64,000 nucleotides of DNA from Rhodobacterales bacterium (GCA_002746935.1 PDRW01000027.1:24412-88411); one strand, 5' to 3'; shown: positions 16,654 to 26,343, numbered from the stretch's first letter. The notes: generated by a model not told the origin, from the sequence alone. A program made the numbers and translations.

Positions 16654-19125
16654 ATGAACGATCTCACGCTGCAAGTCGAAGGCATGAGCTGTGCCGTCTG
16701 CGTCGGCAAGGTGCAACGCACGCTGGAAGAGCTGCCTTTCGTGGGCAATCCGAGCGTCAACCTGGCGATGGAAAGCGCACAGCTTTCGCTCGACGATCCG
16801 GGCGATGTGGGCCGGGTGGCCGAAGCGCTGGCCCATGCGGGTTATCCTGTGGTGATCGACCGGATGGAGCTTGCGCTCGACGGGCTGGTGGACGCCGCCG
16901 CGGTGGCGCGCGCCGAAGCCGCGCTTGCGGCGCTGCCGGGGGTGATCGAGGCGAAGGTCAACCTCGCGACGGAAGCCGCGACGGTAAATGTCGCCGCCGG
17001 GACCGTGCCTCCCTCCGGGCTGGTCGAGGCGCTGGCGGCGGCCGGCTTTGCCGCCCATCTGCGCACCGGCTCGGGTCAGGCGCAGGCCGAGCGCCGCGCC
17101 GCGGAGATCCGCCGTCTCGGCTGGCACACGCTGGGGGCGGCGCTGCTGGCGGCACCGGTCTTCATCATGGAGATGGGCGGCCATGTCTATCCGCCGTTTC
17201 ACGGCTGGCTGATGCAATTCATGACCCATCCGCAGATGATGCTGCTGGCCTTCCTGCTCACCACCGCGGTGATGGTGGGGCCGGGGCGCCGGTTCTACAC
17301 CAAAGGCATCCCGGGGCTTCTGCGCGGCGCGCCGGACATGAACGCGCTGGTGGCGATGGGCACGCTCGCGGCCTGGAGCTACTCGACCCTCGTGGTCTTC
17401 CTGCCCGGGATCTTCCCCGCCGGCACCGGCCATGTCTATTTCGAGAGCGCCGCGGTGATCGTGGTGCTGATCCTGTTCGGCCGCTGGATGGAGGCCCGCG
17501 CGAAAGGACGCACCGGGGCCGCGATCCATGCGCTGATGAACCTCACGCCGAAAGTGGCGCGGGTGGAGCGCGATGGCGAAATCCGCGACATTCCGACCGC
17601 TGAAATCCAGCCCGGCGAGGTGATCGTGCTGCGTCCGGGCGAGGCGGTGGCGACCGACGGAGTGGTGTTGAGCGGCGACTCCTATGTCGACGAAAGCATG
17701 GTCACCGGCGAGCCGGTGCCGGTCGCCAAGGCCCCGGGCGCCGAGGTCACCGGCGGCACGGTCAACACCACCGGCGCGCTCCGCATCGAGGCGACCCGCG
17801 TCGGCGCCGATACCACGCTGGCCCAGATCGTCCGCCTCGTCGAACAGGCGCAGACGGCGAAGCTCCCGATCCAGTCGCTGGTCGACAAGGTCACCCGCTG
17901 GTTCGTTCCCGGGGTGATGACGATTGCGGCTCTGACCTTCCTCGTCTGGCTGGTGGTCGGCCCGCAACCGGCGCTGGCGCTGGCGCTGGTGGCCGGTGTC
18001 AGCGTGCTGGTGATTGCCTGTCCCTGCGCGATGGGGCTGGCCACGCCGACCTCGATCATGGTCGGCACCGGACGCGGCGCCGAGCTTGGGGTGCTGTTCT
18101 CCAAGGGCGATGCGTTGCAGATCCTCGAAGGCGTCCGGCTCGTGGCTTTCGACAAGACCGGGACGCTGACCGAAGGCCGCCCGGCGCTGTCGGAACTGAT
18201 GCTCGCCGACGGCGCCGACGAGGCGGAGGTGCTGGCGCTGGTAGCCGCGGCCGAAGCGCAGTCGGAACACCCGATCGCCCATGCGATCGTCGAGGCCGCG
18301 AAACAGCGCGGGCTGACGCTCCCCGATCCCGGCAAGGTCCGGGCGATCCCCGGCTACGGGGTGAAGGCCGAGATCGGCGGCCGCACTGTGCTGGTGGGCG
18401 CCGAACGCCTGCTCGCCCGCGAGAAGGTCCAGCCCGGCGCGCTGACAGAGGCCGCGGCCAAACGCGCCACCGAAGGCAAGACCACCCTCTATGCCGCCAT
18501 CGACGGGGGCGCGGTTGCGGTGATCGCGGTCGAAGACCCGGTGAAACCCACCACCCCCGCCGCCATCGCCGCGCTGCATGCGATGGGGCTCGAAACCGCG
18601 ATGATCACCGGCGACAGCCAGGCCGCGGCAGATGCCATCGCCCGCGAGCTCGGCATCGACCATGTGACCGCCGACGTGCTGCCCCGCGGCAAGGTCAGGG
18701 CGCTCGAAACCCTGCGCGAGGCCCATGGGCCCATAGCTTTCGTCGGCGACGGCATCAACGACGCCCCGGCACTCGCTGCGGCCGACATCGGCCTCGCCAT
18801 CGGCACCGGCACCGATGTCGCCATCGGCGCGGCGGATGTGGTGCTGGTCTCGGGCGAACTCACCGGCGTCGCCACGGCGATCCATCTGTCGAAGAAGACC
18901 ATGCGCAACATCCGCCAGAACCTCGGCTGGGCCTTCGGTTACAATATCGTGCTGATTCCCGTCGCCGCAGGCGTGCTCTACCCGGCCACTGGTCTGATGC
19001 TCTCGCCGATGCTCGCCGCCTTCGCGATGGCGATGTCGTCGATCTTCGTGCTGACCAATGCGCTGAGGCTCAGATATGTCTCTGTTCCTGCGGAAATGGC
19101 GCCAAAGCAGCGGGTGCCCGGATAG
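16654..19125 (+). CDS. copA: Copper-exporting P1B-type ATPase
   Basis: Inner-membrane Cu(I) pump, 823 residues from the ATG at 16654 (GGAGG upstream). Order: HMA1 with GMSCAVC (residues 9-15), HMA2 (about 72-135) which has lost its CxxC (GLVDAAA in its place), eight predicted helices, phosphatase loop TGEPVPV, the ion-site CPC in VIACPCAMGLATP, phosphorylation DKTGT, SEHPIAHA, and hinge GDGINDAP. It is divergent from copZ, with which it forms a copper-homeostasis pair. A CueR-type operator was not found in the 138-bp gap. Confidence 0.94.
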   Translation: MNDLTLQVEGMSCAVCVGKVQRTLEELPFVGNPSVNLAMESAQLSLDDPGDVGRVAEALAHAGYPVVIDRMELALDGLVDAAAVARAEAALAALPGVIEAKVNLATEAATVNVAAGTVPPSGLVEALAAAGFAAHLRTGSGQAQAERRAAEIRRLGWHTLGAALLAAPVFIMEMGGHVYPPFHGWLMQFMTHPQMMLLAFLLTTAVMVGPGRRFYTKGIPGLLRGAPDMNALVAMGTLAAWSYSTLVVFLPGIFPAGTGHVYFESAAVIVVLILFGRWMEARAKGRTGAAIHALMNLTPKVARVERDGEIRDIPTAEIQPGEVIVLRPGEAVATDGVVLSGDSYVDESMVTGEPVPVAKAPGAEVTGGTVNTTGALRIEATRVGADTTLAQIVRLVEQAQTAKLPIQSLVDKVTRWFVPGVMTIAALTFLVWLVVGPQPALALALVAGVSVLVIACPCAMGLATPTSIMVGTGRGAELGVLFSKGDALQILEGVRLVAFDKTGTLTEGRPALSELMLADGADEAEVLALVAAAEAQSEHPIAHAIVEAAKQRGLTLPDPGKVRAIPGYGVKAEIGGRTVLVGAERLLAREKVQPGALTEAAAKRATEGKTTLYAAIDGGAVAVIAVEDPVKPTTPAAIAALHAMGLETAMITGDSQAAADAIARELGIDHVTADVLPRGKVRALETLREAHGPIAFVGDGINDAPALAAADIGLAIGTGTDVAIGAADVVLVSGELTGVATAIHLSKKTMRNIRQNLGWAFGYNIVLIPVAAGVLYPATGLMLSPMLAAFAMAMSSIFVLTNALRLRYVSVPAEMAPKQRVPG

Positions 19126-19386
19126 CTGCCGGACCTCCCGGGCTCACCTGCACAAATCATGCAAAGACTGTTCGCAAGCTGGAAACCACCCCGCCTCAAC
19201 GCCCTCAATGCGCTGAAAAATATACCATATTCCTCCATTTCACGCTTCCGCCCCCAAACCGCCACAGACCCTCCGATCACGGGAATCGTTGCGTTGACCG
19301 ATGGCTCCCTGTTCACTTGCAGCCATTGCGATCCCGCGTGGCCATGGCTTCGTGGGAAGAACCGATTCGGGTTGCAGGGGGACTAC

Positions 19387-20370
19387 ATGCTTCACACGAA
19401 ATTCATGCGCGCGAGCGCCGTTGCCATCACGCTTGCCGCCAGCGCGCTGCCCGCCAGCGCCGAAACGCTGAAATTCGCCCATTGGGTGCCGGCCGGGCAT
19501 ACGCTCACGGCTTCGGCCATCGAGCCGCTGCTCGCAGCCGTCGAGGGCACCGGTCTGGAAATCGAGGTCTATCCGGGCGGCGAGCTCGGCGCCGGGCCGC
19601 TGGAACAATATGTCCGCGTCGTCCAGGGCGTGGCCGACATCGTCTGGGGGCTCGAGGGCTACACCTCGTCGCAATTCCCCAAGACCATGGTGGTGGAGCT
19701 GCCGGGTGCGGTGCCGGAGGGCCGGGAAGGCTATGAGCTGCTCTGGAACGCCCATGACGCCGGCCTGCTCGACAGCGAGTTTCCGGCCACGCGCCCGCTC
19801 GCGCTCTGGACCACGCAGCCCAACATCTTCATCATGCGCGATGCCGAGGTGCACACACCCGACGACCTCAAGGGGCTGAAGCTCCGGGTCGCCGGCGCGG
19901 CCGCCGCGGCAACCATCGAGGCCCTCGGCGCCACGCCGGTGCAGATGCCCGCGGGCGAGATGTACAACGCGCTCCAGACCGGGCTGATCGACGGCATTGT
20001 CACCGACCCCTCGGCCATCGGCGATTTCAAGCTCGACGAAGTGGCGACGAGCTACACGCTGAACGTCCCGCTCGGGCAGATCTCCTTCTATCTGGTGATC
20101 AATGCCGCCAGATATGACGGCCTCACCGATGAGCAGAAAGCCGCGATCAACACCATCGCCGGCCGGCCGCTGTCGCAACTGGCCACCGCCGGTTGGGAAG
20201 GCAAGAGCGATCTGGAGATCGGGAAGGTGACGGCGGCGGGCGACAATGTGGTCTACACCCTCAGCGCCGAAGAACGCGCCGCCTTCGAGGCGCTGACCCT
20301 GCCGGTGCGCGATGCCATCGTCGCCGAGGGCGGCAACGAAAACGTGCTCGAGGTGATGCAGGCCGAGTAA
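19387..20370 (+). CDS. dctP: TRAP transporter substrate-binding protein (DctP family)
   Basis: Periplasmic receptor of a tripartite ATP-independent transporter, 327 residues. The signal peptide ends at LPASA-ETLKFA. Family landmarks are LKFAHWVPAGH, the ligand-binding stretch LKGLKLRVAG with its substrate-carboxylate Arg, and MPAGEMYNALQTGLIDGIV. The start ATG follows AGGGG. Its stop overlaps the dctQ start. TRAP ligands are usually organic acids, so a sugar acid or sulfonate is a plausible substrate. It is the first gene of the catabolic cluster. Confidence 0.92.
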   Translation: MLHTKFMRASAVAITLAASALPASAETLKFAHWVPAGHTLTASAIEPLLAAVEGTGLEIEVYPGGELGAGPLEQYVRVVQGVADIVWGLEGYTSSQFPKTMVVELPGAVPEGREGYELLWNAHDAGLLDSEFPATRPLALWTTQPNIFIMRDAEVHTPDDLKGLKLRVAGAAAAATIEALGATPVQMPAGEMYNALQTGLIDGIVTDPSAIGDFKLDEVATSYTLNVPLGQISFYLVINAARYDGLTDEQKAAINTIAGRPLSQLATAGWEGKSDLEIGKVTAAGDNVVYTLSAEERAAFEALTLPVRDAIVAEGGNENVLEVMQAE

Positions 20371-20879
20371 TGCTTGCACGCATTCAATCCGGGGCGGATT
20401 GGCTGATCGGCCTGTCCGCCCTTGTCGGTACCTTTGGTCTGGTCACCGAGGTTGTGGTGATTCTGGCCGATGTGACCGGTCGGTTTTTCGGTCATCCGCT
20501 CACCGGCGCCCAGGACATCAGCCAGATGGCGATGGTGGTGCTGGTCTTCGGGGCGATGGCGCTGTGCGACAAGGTGGGCGGGCATGTCTCGGTCGATCTG
20601 TTCGAGAAGGCCATGCCGAGCTGGTTGCTCAGGATCAGCGACACCGTTTCCGCCCTGCTCGGCGCGGCGATCTTCATCGGCATCGCCTGGACGACGCTCG
20701 AAAGCGCGGCACTGTCGAACATGCTGAACCTCGCCACCAATATCATCGCCCTGCCGAAAGCCTGGTTTCAGTATTTCGTGGTGGTGGCGGCGCTGATCAC
20801 CGCGACCGGCATGGTGCTGCGCGCGGTCGCGCTGATGATCGCACCCCGGCCGCGCCACGGCTATGAGGAGCTGTCATGA
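20370..20879 (+). CDS. dctQ: TRAP transporter small permease
   Basis: A 169-residue membrane protein with four hydrophobic helices, typical of DctQ subunits (DVTGRFFGHPLTGAQDISQ and GGHVSVDLFEKAMP motifs). The ATG shares its A with the dctP TAA stop. I reject a longer in-frame extension that overlaps dctP in another frame. Confidence 0.92.
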   Translation: MLARIQSGADWLIGLSALVGTFGLVTEVVVILADVTGRFFGHPLTGAQDISQMAMVVLVFGAMALCDKVGGHVSVDLFEKAMPSWLLRISDTVSALLGAAIFIGIAWTTLESAALSNMLNLATNIIALPKAWFQYFVVVAALITATGMVLRAVALMIAPRPRHGYEELS

Positions 20880-22180
20880 GCCCCGAGCTGACCGGCCTTC
20901 TCGGCATGGCCATTCTGTTCGTGCTGCTGGGGCTGCGCATCCCGGTGGCCTTTGCCATGTTTGCCGTGGGCTTTGCCGGCAACTGGGCGCTCAATTCCTT
21001 CAACGCCGCCACCTCGCAACTCGCCTCCGACACTTTCTCGCTCGCCTCCAAGGCCGAACTGGTGGTGGTGCCGCTGTTCATCCTGATGGGCAATGTCGCC
21101 ACCGAGACCGGCATGAGCCGCAAGCTCTACGATGCCGCCTATGCCACCATCGGCTCGATCCGCGGCGGCCTCGCCTCGGCCACCATCGTGGCCAGCGGCG
21201 GTTTCGCGGCGCTGTCGGGCTCGTCGGTGGCCTCGGCGCTCACCATCGGCCGGGTGTCGCTGGGCGAGATGCAGCGTTTCGACTACGATCCCCGCCTTTC
21301 CACCGGGTCTGTGGCGGCAGGCGGCACCCTGGGCATGCTGATCCCGCCCTCCACCGGCTTCGTGATCTATGCGCTGCTGACCCAGGAATCCATCGGCCGG
21401 CTGTTCCTTGCCGGCGTGCTGCCGGGGCTTCTGCTGCTGGCGATGTTCATCCTTACCGTCTCGCTGCTCACCTGGCGCAACCCGGGCTACGGCCCCGCCG
21501 GGCCACACACCTCGCTCGCCGAGAAAGGCCGCGCACTCACCGGCGCCGCGCCGATTCTCGCGGTGATCGTGCTCACCATCGGCGGCATCTACGGCGGCAT
21601 CTTCTCGCCGGTCGAGGCCGCGGCGGTGGGCGCGGGGCTGATCTCGCTGTTCGGCGTGCTGATGCGCAAGCTCACCCTCGCGACCTTCTGGAAAGCCTCG
21701 AAAGACTCGGTCGTCACCACCGCGATGGTGATGCTGATCCTGATCTCGGCCTACATGATCAAGACCTTCCTCGCGCTCAGCCACATCCCTCATGCGCTTG
21801 GCACCTATCTCGACACGCTGGCCCTCCCCGCTGTCGGCGTGCTCGCCATCATGATGGCGATCTATCTCGTGCTCGGCTGCTTCCTCGAAGGCTTCGCGAT
21901 GATGGTGCTGTCGATGCCGATCTTCTTCCCGGTGGTCATCAGCCTCGGCATCGACCCGATCTGGTTCGGGGTGCTGGTGGTGATGACGCTGGAAATGGGC
22001 ATGATCTCGCCGCCGGTGGGGCTCAACGTGTTCATCGTGAAATCCGTGGCCCGTGAGGTGCCGCTGGGGCAGATCTTCCGCGGCGTGTTCCCGTTCTGGC
22101 TGGCGATGCTGGTCACCCTCGTGCTGCTGGTCGCCTTCCCGCAGATCGCGCTGTTCCTGCCGAACACGATGATCAACTGA
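20876..22180 (+). CDS. dctM: TRAP transporter large permease
   Basis: A 434-residue integral membrane protein with about 12 helices that carries out Na+-driven transport. The family motifs GGFAALSGSSVASALTIG and GGTLGMLIPPSTGFVIYALL are present, as is the second half (LGCFLEGFAMMVLSMPIFFP). It overlaps dctQ by ATGA and completes the DctPQM transporter. Confidence 0.94.
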   Translation: MSPELTGLLGMAILFVLLGLRIPVAFAMFAVGFAGNWALNSFNAATSQLASDTFSLASKAELVVVPLFILMGNVATETGMSRKLYDAAYATIGSIRGGLASATIVASGGFAALSGSSVASALTIGRVSLGEMQRFDYDPRLSTGSVAAGGTLGMLIPPSTGFVIYALLTQESIGRLFLAGVLPGLLLLAMFILTVSLLTWRNPGYGPAGPHTSLAEKGRALTGAAPILAVIVLTIGGIYGGIFSPVEAAAVGAGLISLFGVLMRKLTLATFWKASKDSVVTTAMVMLILISAYMIKTFLALSHIPHALGTYLDTLALPAVGVLAIMMAIYLVLGCFLEGFAMMVLSMPIFFPVVISLGIDPIWFGVLVVMTLEMGMISPPVGLNVFIVKSVAREVPLGQIFRGVFPFWLAMLVTLVLLVAFPQIALFLPNTMIN

Positions 22181-22315
22181 ACCAGCGCGTCGCCGGTGGC
22201 GGAAACCGCCGCCAAAGCGCCGGTTCCGAAGCGCGTTCCCGCGCCGCAACGCCCTAAGCCTGTGGGAGGGCCCGGGCTTCGGCCGGGGCGCTTTGGCAAT
22301 GCGGAGGAGGAGTGC

Positions 22316-23194
22316 ATGGCCGTGGCAAATCTGTTTCAGGCAAAGGAACCCCTGAAGGCGTTTCTCGAGGGCGTTTCGGTCGAGGTGATGCCGCGCACCC
22401 TCGGCAAGATCGGTGACATGAAGGCGCTCTATGCCCCCGGCACCCGGGTCTATATCGCCCATATCGAGGGCACGCCCATTGCCGAGATGCGCGCCGCGGC
22501 GAAGCGTCTGGCCGATGACGGGTTCACCGTGATGCCGCATTTCCCCGCCCGCATCATCCGCGATGCGGCCGAGCTCGAAGACTGGATCAGGGCCTATGCC
22601 GAAGAGGCCGGGGTAAAGGAAGCGCTGGTGCTCGCGGGCGGGCGTGCGAAACCCGTGGGTAGCTTCGGCGACTCGATGCAGCTGATGCAGACCGGATTGT
22701 TCGAGAAACACGGCTACACCCGGCTGCATGTGGCCGGTCACCCCGAGGGCAGCAAGGATATAGACCCCAAGGGCGGCACCGCCGGGGTCGACGCCGCGCT
22801 GCACTGGAAACAGGACTACGCCACTCAAACCGGCACCGACATGGCCATTGTCACCCAGTTTGCCTTCGCCGCGAAGCCGGTGACCGATTGGGCCGAACGG
22901 CTCGCGGGTGACGGCATCACCCTGCCGATCCATGTGGGCATCGCCGGCCCCGCGAAGCTGCAAACGCTGATCAGATTCGCCATCGCCTGCGGTGTCGGCC
23001 CCTCGCTCAATGTGCTGAAGAAACGCGCGACCGACCTCACCAAACTCCTGCGCCCCTTCGAGCCGACCGAAGTCGCCACCGCGCTCGCAAGCTACAAGGC
23101 CGCCCATCCGGAAAGCCTGATCGAACGCCTGCATCTCTTCCCGCTGGGCGGCATCCGCACTGCGGCCAATTGGCTCGGCGACAAATCCGCCTGA
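22316..23194 (+). CDS. Methylenetetrahydrofolate reductase-like protein
   Basis: A 292-residue TIM-barrel protein of the MTHFR family: VEVMPRTLGKIGDM at the N-terminus, a VAGHPEGSKD loop resembling the AGFPEGHPE of MetF, and IVTQFAFAAKPVTDW resembling the TQFFFD segment. The usual N-terminal FEFFPPK motif is not evident (VEVMPR instead), so it is a divergent branch rather than the housekeeping MetF. GGAGGAGG precedes the ATG. It follows dctM by 135 bp. A one-carbon step in breakdown of the imported compound, such as handling a methyl or hydroxymethyl group, is inferred from context. Confidence 0.75.
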   Translation: MAVANLFQAKEPLKAFLEGVSVEVMPRTLGKIGDMKALYAPGTRVYIAHIEGTPIAEMRAAAKRLADDGFTVMPHFPARIIRDAAELEDWIRAYAEEAGVKEALVLAGGRAKPVGSFGDSMQLMQTGLFEKHGYTRLHVAGHPEGSKDIDPKGGTAGVDAALHWKQDYATQTGTDMAIVTQFAFAAKPVTDWAERLAGDGITLPIHVGIAGPAKLQTLIRFAIACGVGPSLNVLKKRATDLTKLLRPFEPTEVATALASYKAAHPESLIERLHLFPLGGIRTAANWLGDKSA

Positions 23195-23231
23195 CCGGCG
23201 ATCAGACCGTTCCCTTGGGCGGCAAGCCGGC

Positions 23232-23245
23232 GTAAACTTTACCCG
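23232..23245 (+). promoter_or_regulatory. Candidate LacI-type operator before the aldolase-like gene
   Basis: GTAAA-C-TTTAC is an 11-bp palindrome followed by CCG. The 9-mer CTTTACCCG within it recurs, in reverse, at 26392-26400 in the leader of the lacI-type gene. Shared sequence at two promoters of one cluster suggests an operator, but the match is short. Confidence 0.3.
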
Positions 23246-23319
23246 TGCAAATCTGCCGCCCGAATCGGCCTTCGGAACACCCGGAGCCGTTGGTGTGCGG
23301 CTTACAGAGGGAGCGCTGT

Positions 23320-24303
23320 ATGTCCAAACGTCTTGACCGCAAACTGGCGTCGATCCGCGCCGGAAATTACCGCCCGGAAGACTTCATCATCGCCGATGCG
23401 AAGGATGCCGACATGGCCTTCGGATGTGCCACATCCGGCATGGGATCCGACGGAAAGATGAAGCCGCTGCGCGCCTATCGTGACGATATGGCCCGTGTGG
23501 TCGAGAGCGATCTGGTGGACATCATGCTGATGTCGGTGTCTTCGACCGAAGTGCTGACCCGCGAAGGCGTGTTCGCCAGAACCGACGTCACCCCCGCCGT
23601 GCGCTACAACGATACCACCGACATCTGGCACCCCCGTGGCGGGGCTTATGGGAAAAGCCCGGCGCGCCCGTTCCGCACTGCCGTGCTCGAGCGCACCAGA
23701 CCGCTCACCGACCTCGGCCTCTACGCGATCACCCTCTACAACGATCTCGACCAGGACATCGTGACGCTTGAGGAATATGCCCGCTTCCGCGATGAGGCTT
23801 CCGTGGCGGGTGTGCGGCACTTCCTTGAAGTCTTCAATCCCGCCTGGCCGGTGGACACCACCACCGGCGATTTCGCCGCCTACAACAACGACATGATTGC
23901 GCGCATTCTTGCGGGCGTGTCGCGTCTTGACCGGCCGGTGTTCCTGAAAGCCGCCTACAACGGCCCCGCCGCCACCGAAGAGATCGCGGGATATGACCCG
24001 GAAAACCTGATTTTCGGCATCCTCGGCGGCGGCGCGGGTACGGCACGCGATTGCCTTGAGCTGATCGCCCAGGCCGAGAAATACGGTGCCCGCGTCGCGC
24101 TGTTCGGGCGCAAGATCTATCAGTCGGAAAACTCGGTGCTGATGCTGAAGGCAATGCGGCGCGTGATCGAGGAGCGGATCGGTTCCGTGGAGGGGGTAAA
24201 AGCCTACCACGCCGACCTCGCCGCCGCCGGCATCGCCCCGCACCGGCCGCTGGCCGACGATCTGGAGCTTACTGAAGAGCTCCTCAAGGCCAACGCCGTC
24301 TGA
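23320..24303 (+). CDS. Aldolase-like TIM-barrel protein of unknown specificity
   Basis: A 327-residue cytoplasmic protein. Recurring motifs suggest a DeoC/class-I-aldolase-type barrel: strands LVDIMLMSVSS, GLYAITLYNDLDQDI, GVRHFLEVFNPAWP, RPVFLKAAYNGPAA (with a Lys on a strand that could form a Schiff base), NLIFGILGGGAGTARD, and ARVALFGRKIY. GAGGGAG lies 7 nt upstream of the ATG. It sits between the MTHFR-like gene and a PfkB kinase, so kinase followed by aldol cleavage of a phosphosugar is a natural reading. The substrate is not known to me. Confidence 0.65.
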   Translation: MSKRLDRKLASIRAGNYRPEDFIIADAKDADMAFGCATSGMGSDGKMKPLRAYRDDMARVVESDLVDIMLMSVSSTEVLTREGVFARTDVTPAVRYNDTTDIWHPRGGAYGKSPARPFRTAVLERTRPLTDLGLYAITLYNDLDQDIVTLEEYARFRDEASVAGVRHFLEVFNPAWPVDTTTGDFAAYNNDMIARILAGVSRLDRPVFLKAAYNGPAATEEIAGYDPENLIFGILGGGAGTARDCLELIAQAEKYGARVALFGRKIYQSENSVLMLKAMRRVIEERIGSVEGVKAYHADLAAAGIAPHRPLADDLELTEELLKANAV

Positions 24304-24313
24304 GGGGGCCGTG

Positions 24314-25327
24314 ATGGGTGAACGCAACGGATTTCTGACCGCGGGCACCGTCTGCCTCGACCGCAACATCACCGTTGACCGCTGGCCTGAGGAAGACATG
24401 GTGACAACGGTGCGGGCCGTGAAACCGGCGGGCGGCGGCTCGGCCTGCAACTTCGCCATCGACCTGCGCAAGCTGGACCCGACCGTGCCGGTGGAGGTGC
24501 AGACCCTGGTGGGCGCGGACTCTGACGGCGATTTCCTGGTCTCGGTGGTGGCGGAACACGGGATCGGCACGGAAGGCATCCGGCGCACCGACGCCGCCCA
24601 CACCCAGGCCACCGATGCCTATCATTCCTCTGCCACCGGCCGGCGCACGCATATCCTGTTCGAGGGCACGGCGCCGGTGATGAGCCCTGACCATTTCGAT
24701 TTCTCGGCCACCAGGGCTCGCTTCCTTCATCTTGGCCTGCCGGGGATTCACAAGCTGATGGACGGCCCCTGGAAGGGCGATGCAAATGGGTGGGTGACGG
24801 TGCTGAAACAGGCTCTGGCGGTCGGGTTAGAGACCAATCTTGAGCTCGTCAGCACCTCTGCCGTCCGCTTGCGCGAAAGCATTCTGCCCTGCCTTGCCTA
24901 TCTCACCACGCTGGTGTGCAACGATTTCGAGATTGGTGCACTGGCGCGGGTGGAAACGGTTACCGACGGTGTAACCAACGTCAAGGCTGTCACCTCTGCC
25001 GCGCGCGCGGCGCTGAAAGCGGGGGCGATGGACCTGGTGGTGGTGCATTTCACCACTGGTGCGGTGCTGGTTGCGCGCGATGGCAGCAGCGTCTTCATGC
25101 CTTCGGTGAAGGTGCCCGCGGAAGAGCATCACGGCGCCAACGGCGCGGGCGATGCCTTCGCGGCCGGGTTCTTCTACGGTCGCCACAAGGGCTGGACGCA
25201 TGAACGCTGCCTCAGAATGGGTCACGCCACCTCGGCCGCGAGCCTGCGGGCGCCCGGCACCTATGAGGCGGTCGAAAGCGCCGACGCAGTGCTCGCGCTT
25301 GCCGAACGCTGGGGCTGGCGCGGCTAG
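24314..25327 (+). CDS. PfkB-family carbohydrate kinase
   Basis: A 337-residue ribokinase-type enzyme. The N-terminal motif GTVCLDRNITVDRWPEED and glycine pair AGGGSACNFA bind the sugar; the C-terminal signature NGAGDAFAAGFFYG holds the catalytic Asp and anion hole. ATG 24314 is preceded by GAGGGGG; a GTG one codon earlier is also possible. It starts 10 bp after the aldolase-like gene and its stop overlaps the convergent lacI-type gene. It presumably phosphorylates the imported sugar or an early intermediate. Confidence 0.88.
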   Translation: MGERNGFLTAGTVCLDRNITVDRWPEEDMVTTVRAVKPAGGGSACNFAIDLRKLDPTVPVEVQTLVGADSDGDFLVSVVAEHGIGTEGIRRTDAAHTQATDAYHSSATGRRTHILFEGTAPVMSPDHFDFSATRARFLHLGLPGIHKLMDGPWKGDANGWVTVLKQALAVGLETNLELVSTSAVRLRESILPCLAYLTTLVCNDFEIGALARVETVTDGVTNVKAVTSAARAALKAGAMDLVVVHFTTGAVLVARDGSSVFMPSVKVPAEEHHGANGAGDAFAAGFFYGRHKGWTHERCLRMGHATSAASLRAPGTYEAVESADAVLALAERWGWRG

Positions 25328-26343
25328 GCCGATTCGCGCAGCACCAGCCGCGAGGGCCTGCGCTCGTGCGGGGTGTTTTCGCAAGGACAGCCGCGCGCGA
25401 TCATGTCGAGTATCAACGCGATGGCGCGCGTGGCCAGCCCTTCGGTATCCTGCGCCACGGTGGTGAGGCTCGGGCAGGTGAATTCGGCGGCCGGGTGGTT
25501 GTCGTGCCCGGCAATGCGGCAATCGCCGCCCCGCCCGATCCGGACGCCTGCCCGTCCGACCTGCGACAACGCTCCGATGGCAAGGCGATCGTTGGCACAG
25601 AGCACGGTCGGGGACGGAAACCCGCCCGCATCGAGCGCGGCCCGGGCGATCTCGGCACCGATCCGCTCGAACCGCCAACCCAATTCCGGCGGCGGCAGGA
25701 TCATCGGCTCAAGTCCGCGCGCATCCATCGCCGTGATGTAAGCCGCGCGCCGCTCGCGCGCGGTGGAATTGACTTCGGGCATATCAATGTAGCAAGGCGT
25801 GGGCCCGGTCTTGCAAAGATGATCGACCATCAGCGTCACCCCTTGCCTGTTGTCGCAGGAGAGCGAGGCGACATCGAGCCCTTCGATATGGCTGTCGAGC
25901 AGCAAGAGCGGCACCTCGTCGCGCAGCCGCGCGATGGCTTCGGCATCGGAGGTGCGGCCGAGCGGCGAAAGGATCACCCCGCCGATGTTGAGCGAACGGA
26001 TCATCTCTATGGCGCGGGCCTCATTTTCCGGCAGACCATGCGAACTCAGCGTGATTGCCGCATAACCCTCGGCCATGGCCGCGCATTCGACCATTGCGAT
26101 GAGCTCGGCATAGAACGGGTCGGTAAACTCCGGCACGACGATACCAAGCGTCTTCGGATTGCGCCGGTTCTGGTTCACGGCGAAGAAATTGGGCCGGTAG
26201 TCGTATTTCTCGAGTGCCGCCTCTATCTTCGCCCGCGTGGAAGGCCGGACGCTGAGAGGATCGTTGAAATACTTCGAGACCGTCGGGCGCGACAGCCCTG
26301 TAGCGGTCGAAAATTCCTTCATGTTGCGCAGCTTGCGTCGCAT
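25324..26343 (-). CDS. LacI-family transcriptional regulator
   Basis: A 339-residue repressor. The helix-turn-helix is at residues 8-30 (MKEFSTATGLSRPTVSKYFN) with the hinge helix following, then a periplasmic-binding-protein-like effector domain (TLGIVVPEFTDPFYAELIAM, GVILSPLG, CANDRLAIGAL, TTVAQDTEGL). It is convergent with and overlaps pfkB by 4 bp. It most likely controls the TRAP-to-PfkB cluster and its own promoter in response to a sugar or sugar phosphate. Confidence 0.93.
   Translation of the reverse strand: MRRKLRNMKEFSTATGLSRPTVSKYFNDPLSVRPSTRAKIEAALEKYDYRPNFFAVNQNRRNPKTLGIVVPEFTDPFYAELIAMVECAAMAEGYAAITLSSHGLPENEARAIEMIRSLNIGGVILSPLGRTSDAEAIARLRDEVPLLLLDSHIEGLDVASLSCDNRQGVTLMVDHLCKTGPTPCYIDMPEVNSTARERRAAYITAMDARGLEPMILPPPELGWRFERIGAEIARAALDAGGFPSPTVLCANDRLAIGALSQVGRAGVRIGRGGDCRIAGHDNHPAAEFTCPSLTTVAQDTEGLATRAIALILDMIARGCPCENTPHERRPSRLVLRESA

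Noticed and set aside
16315-18885. An 856-codon open frame antisense to copA
   Set aside because: Only its last 66 codons are a real gene (copZ). The rest is a His/Asp/Gly/Arg-rich shadow caused by high GC in copA codons.
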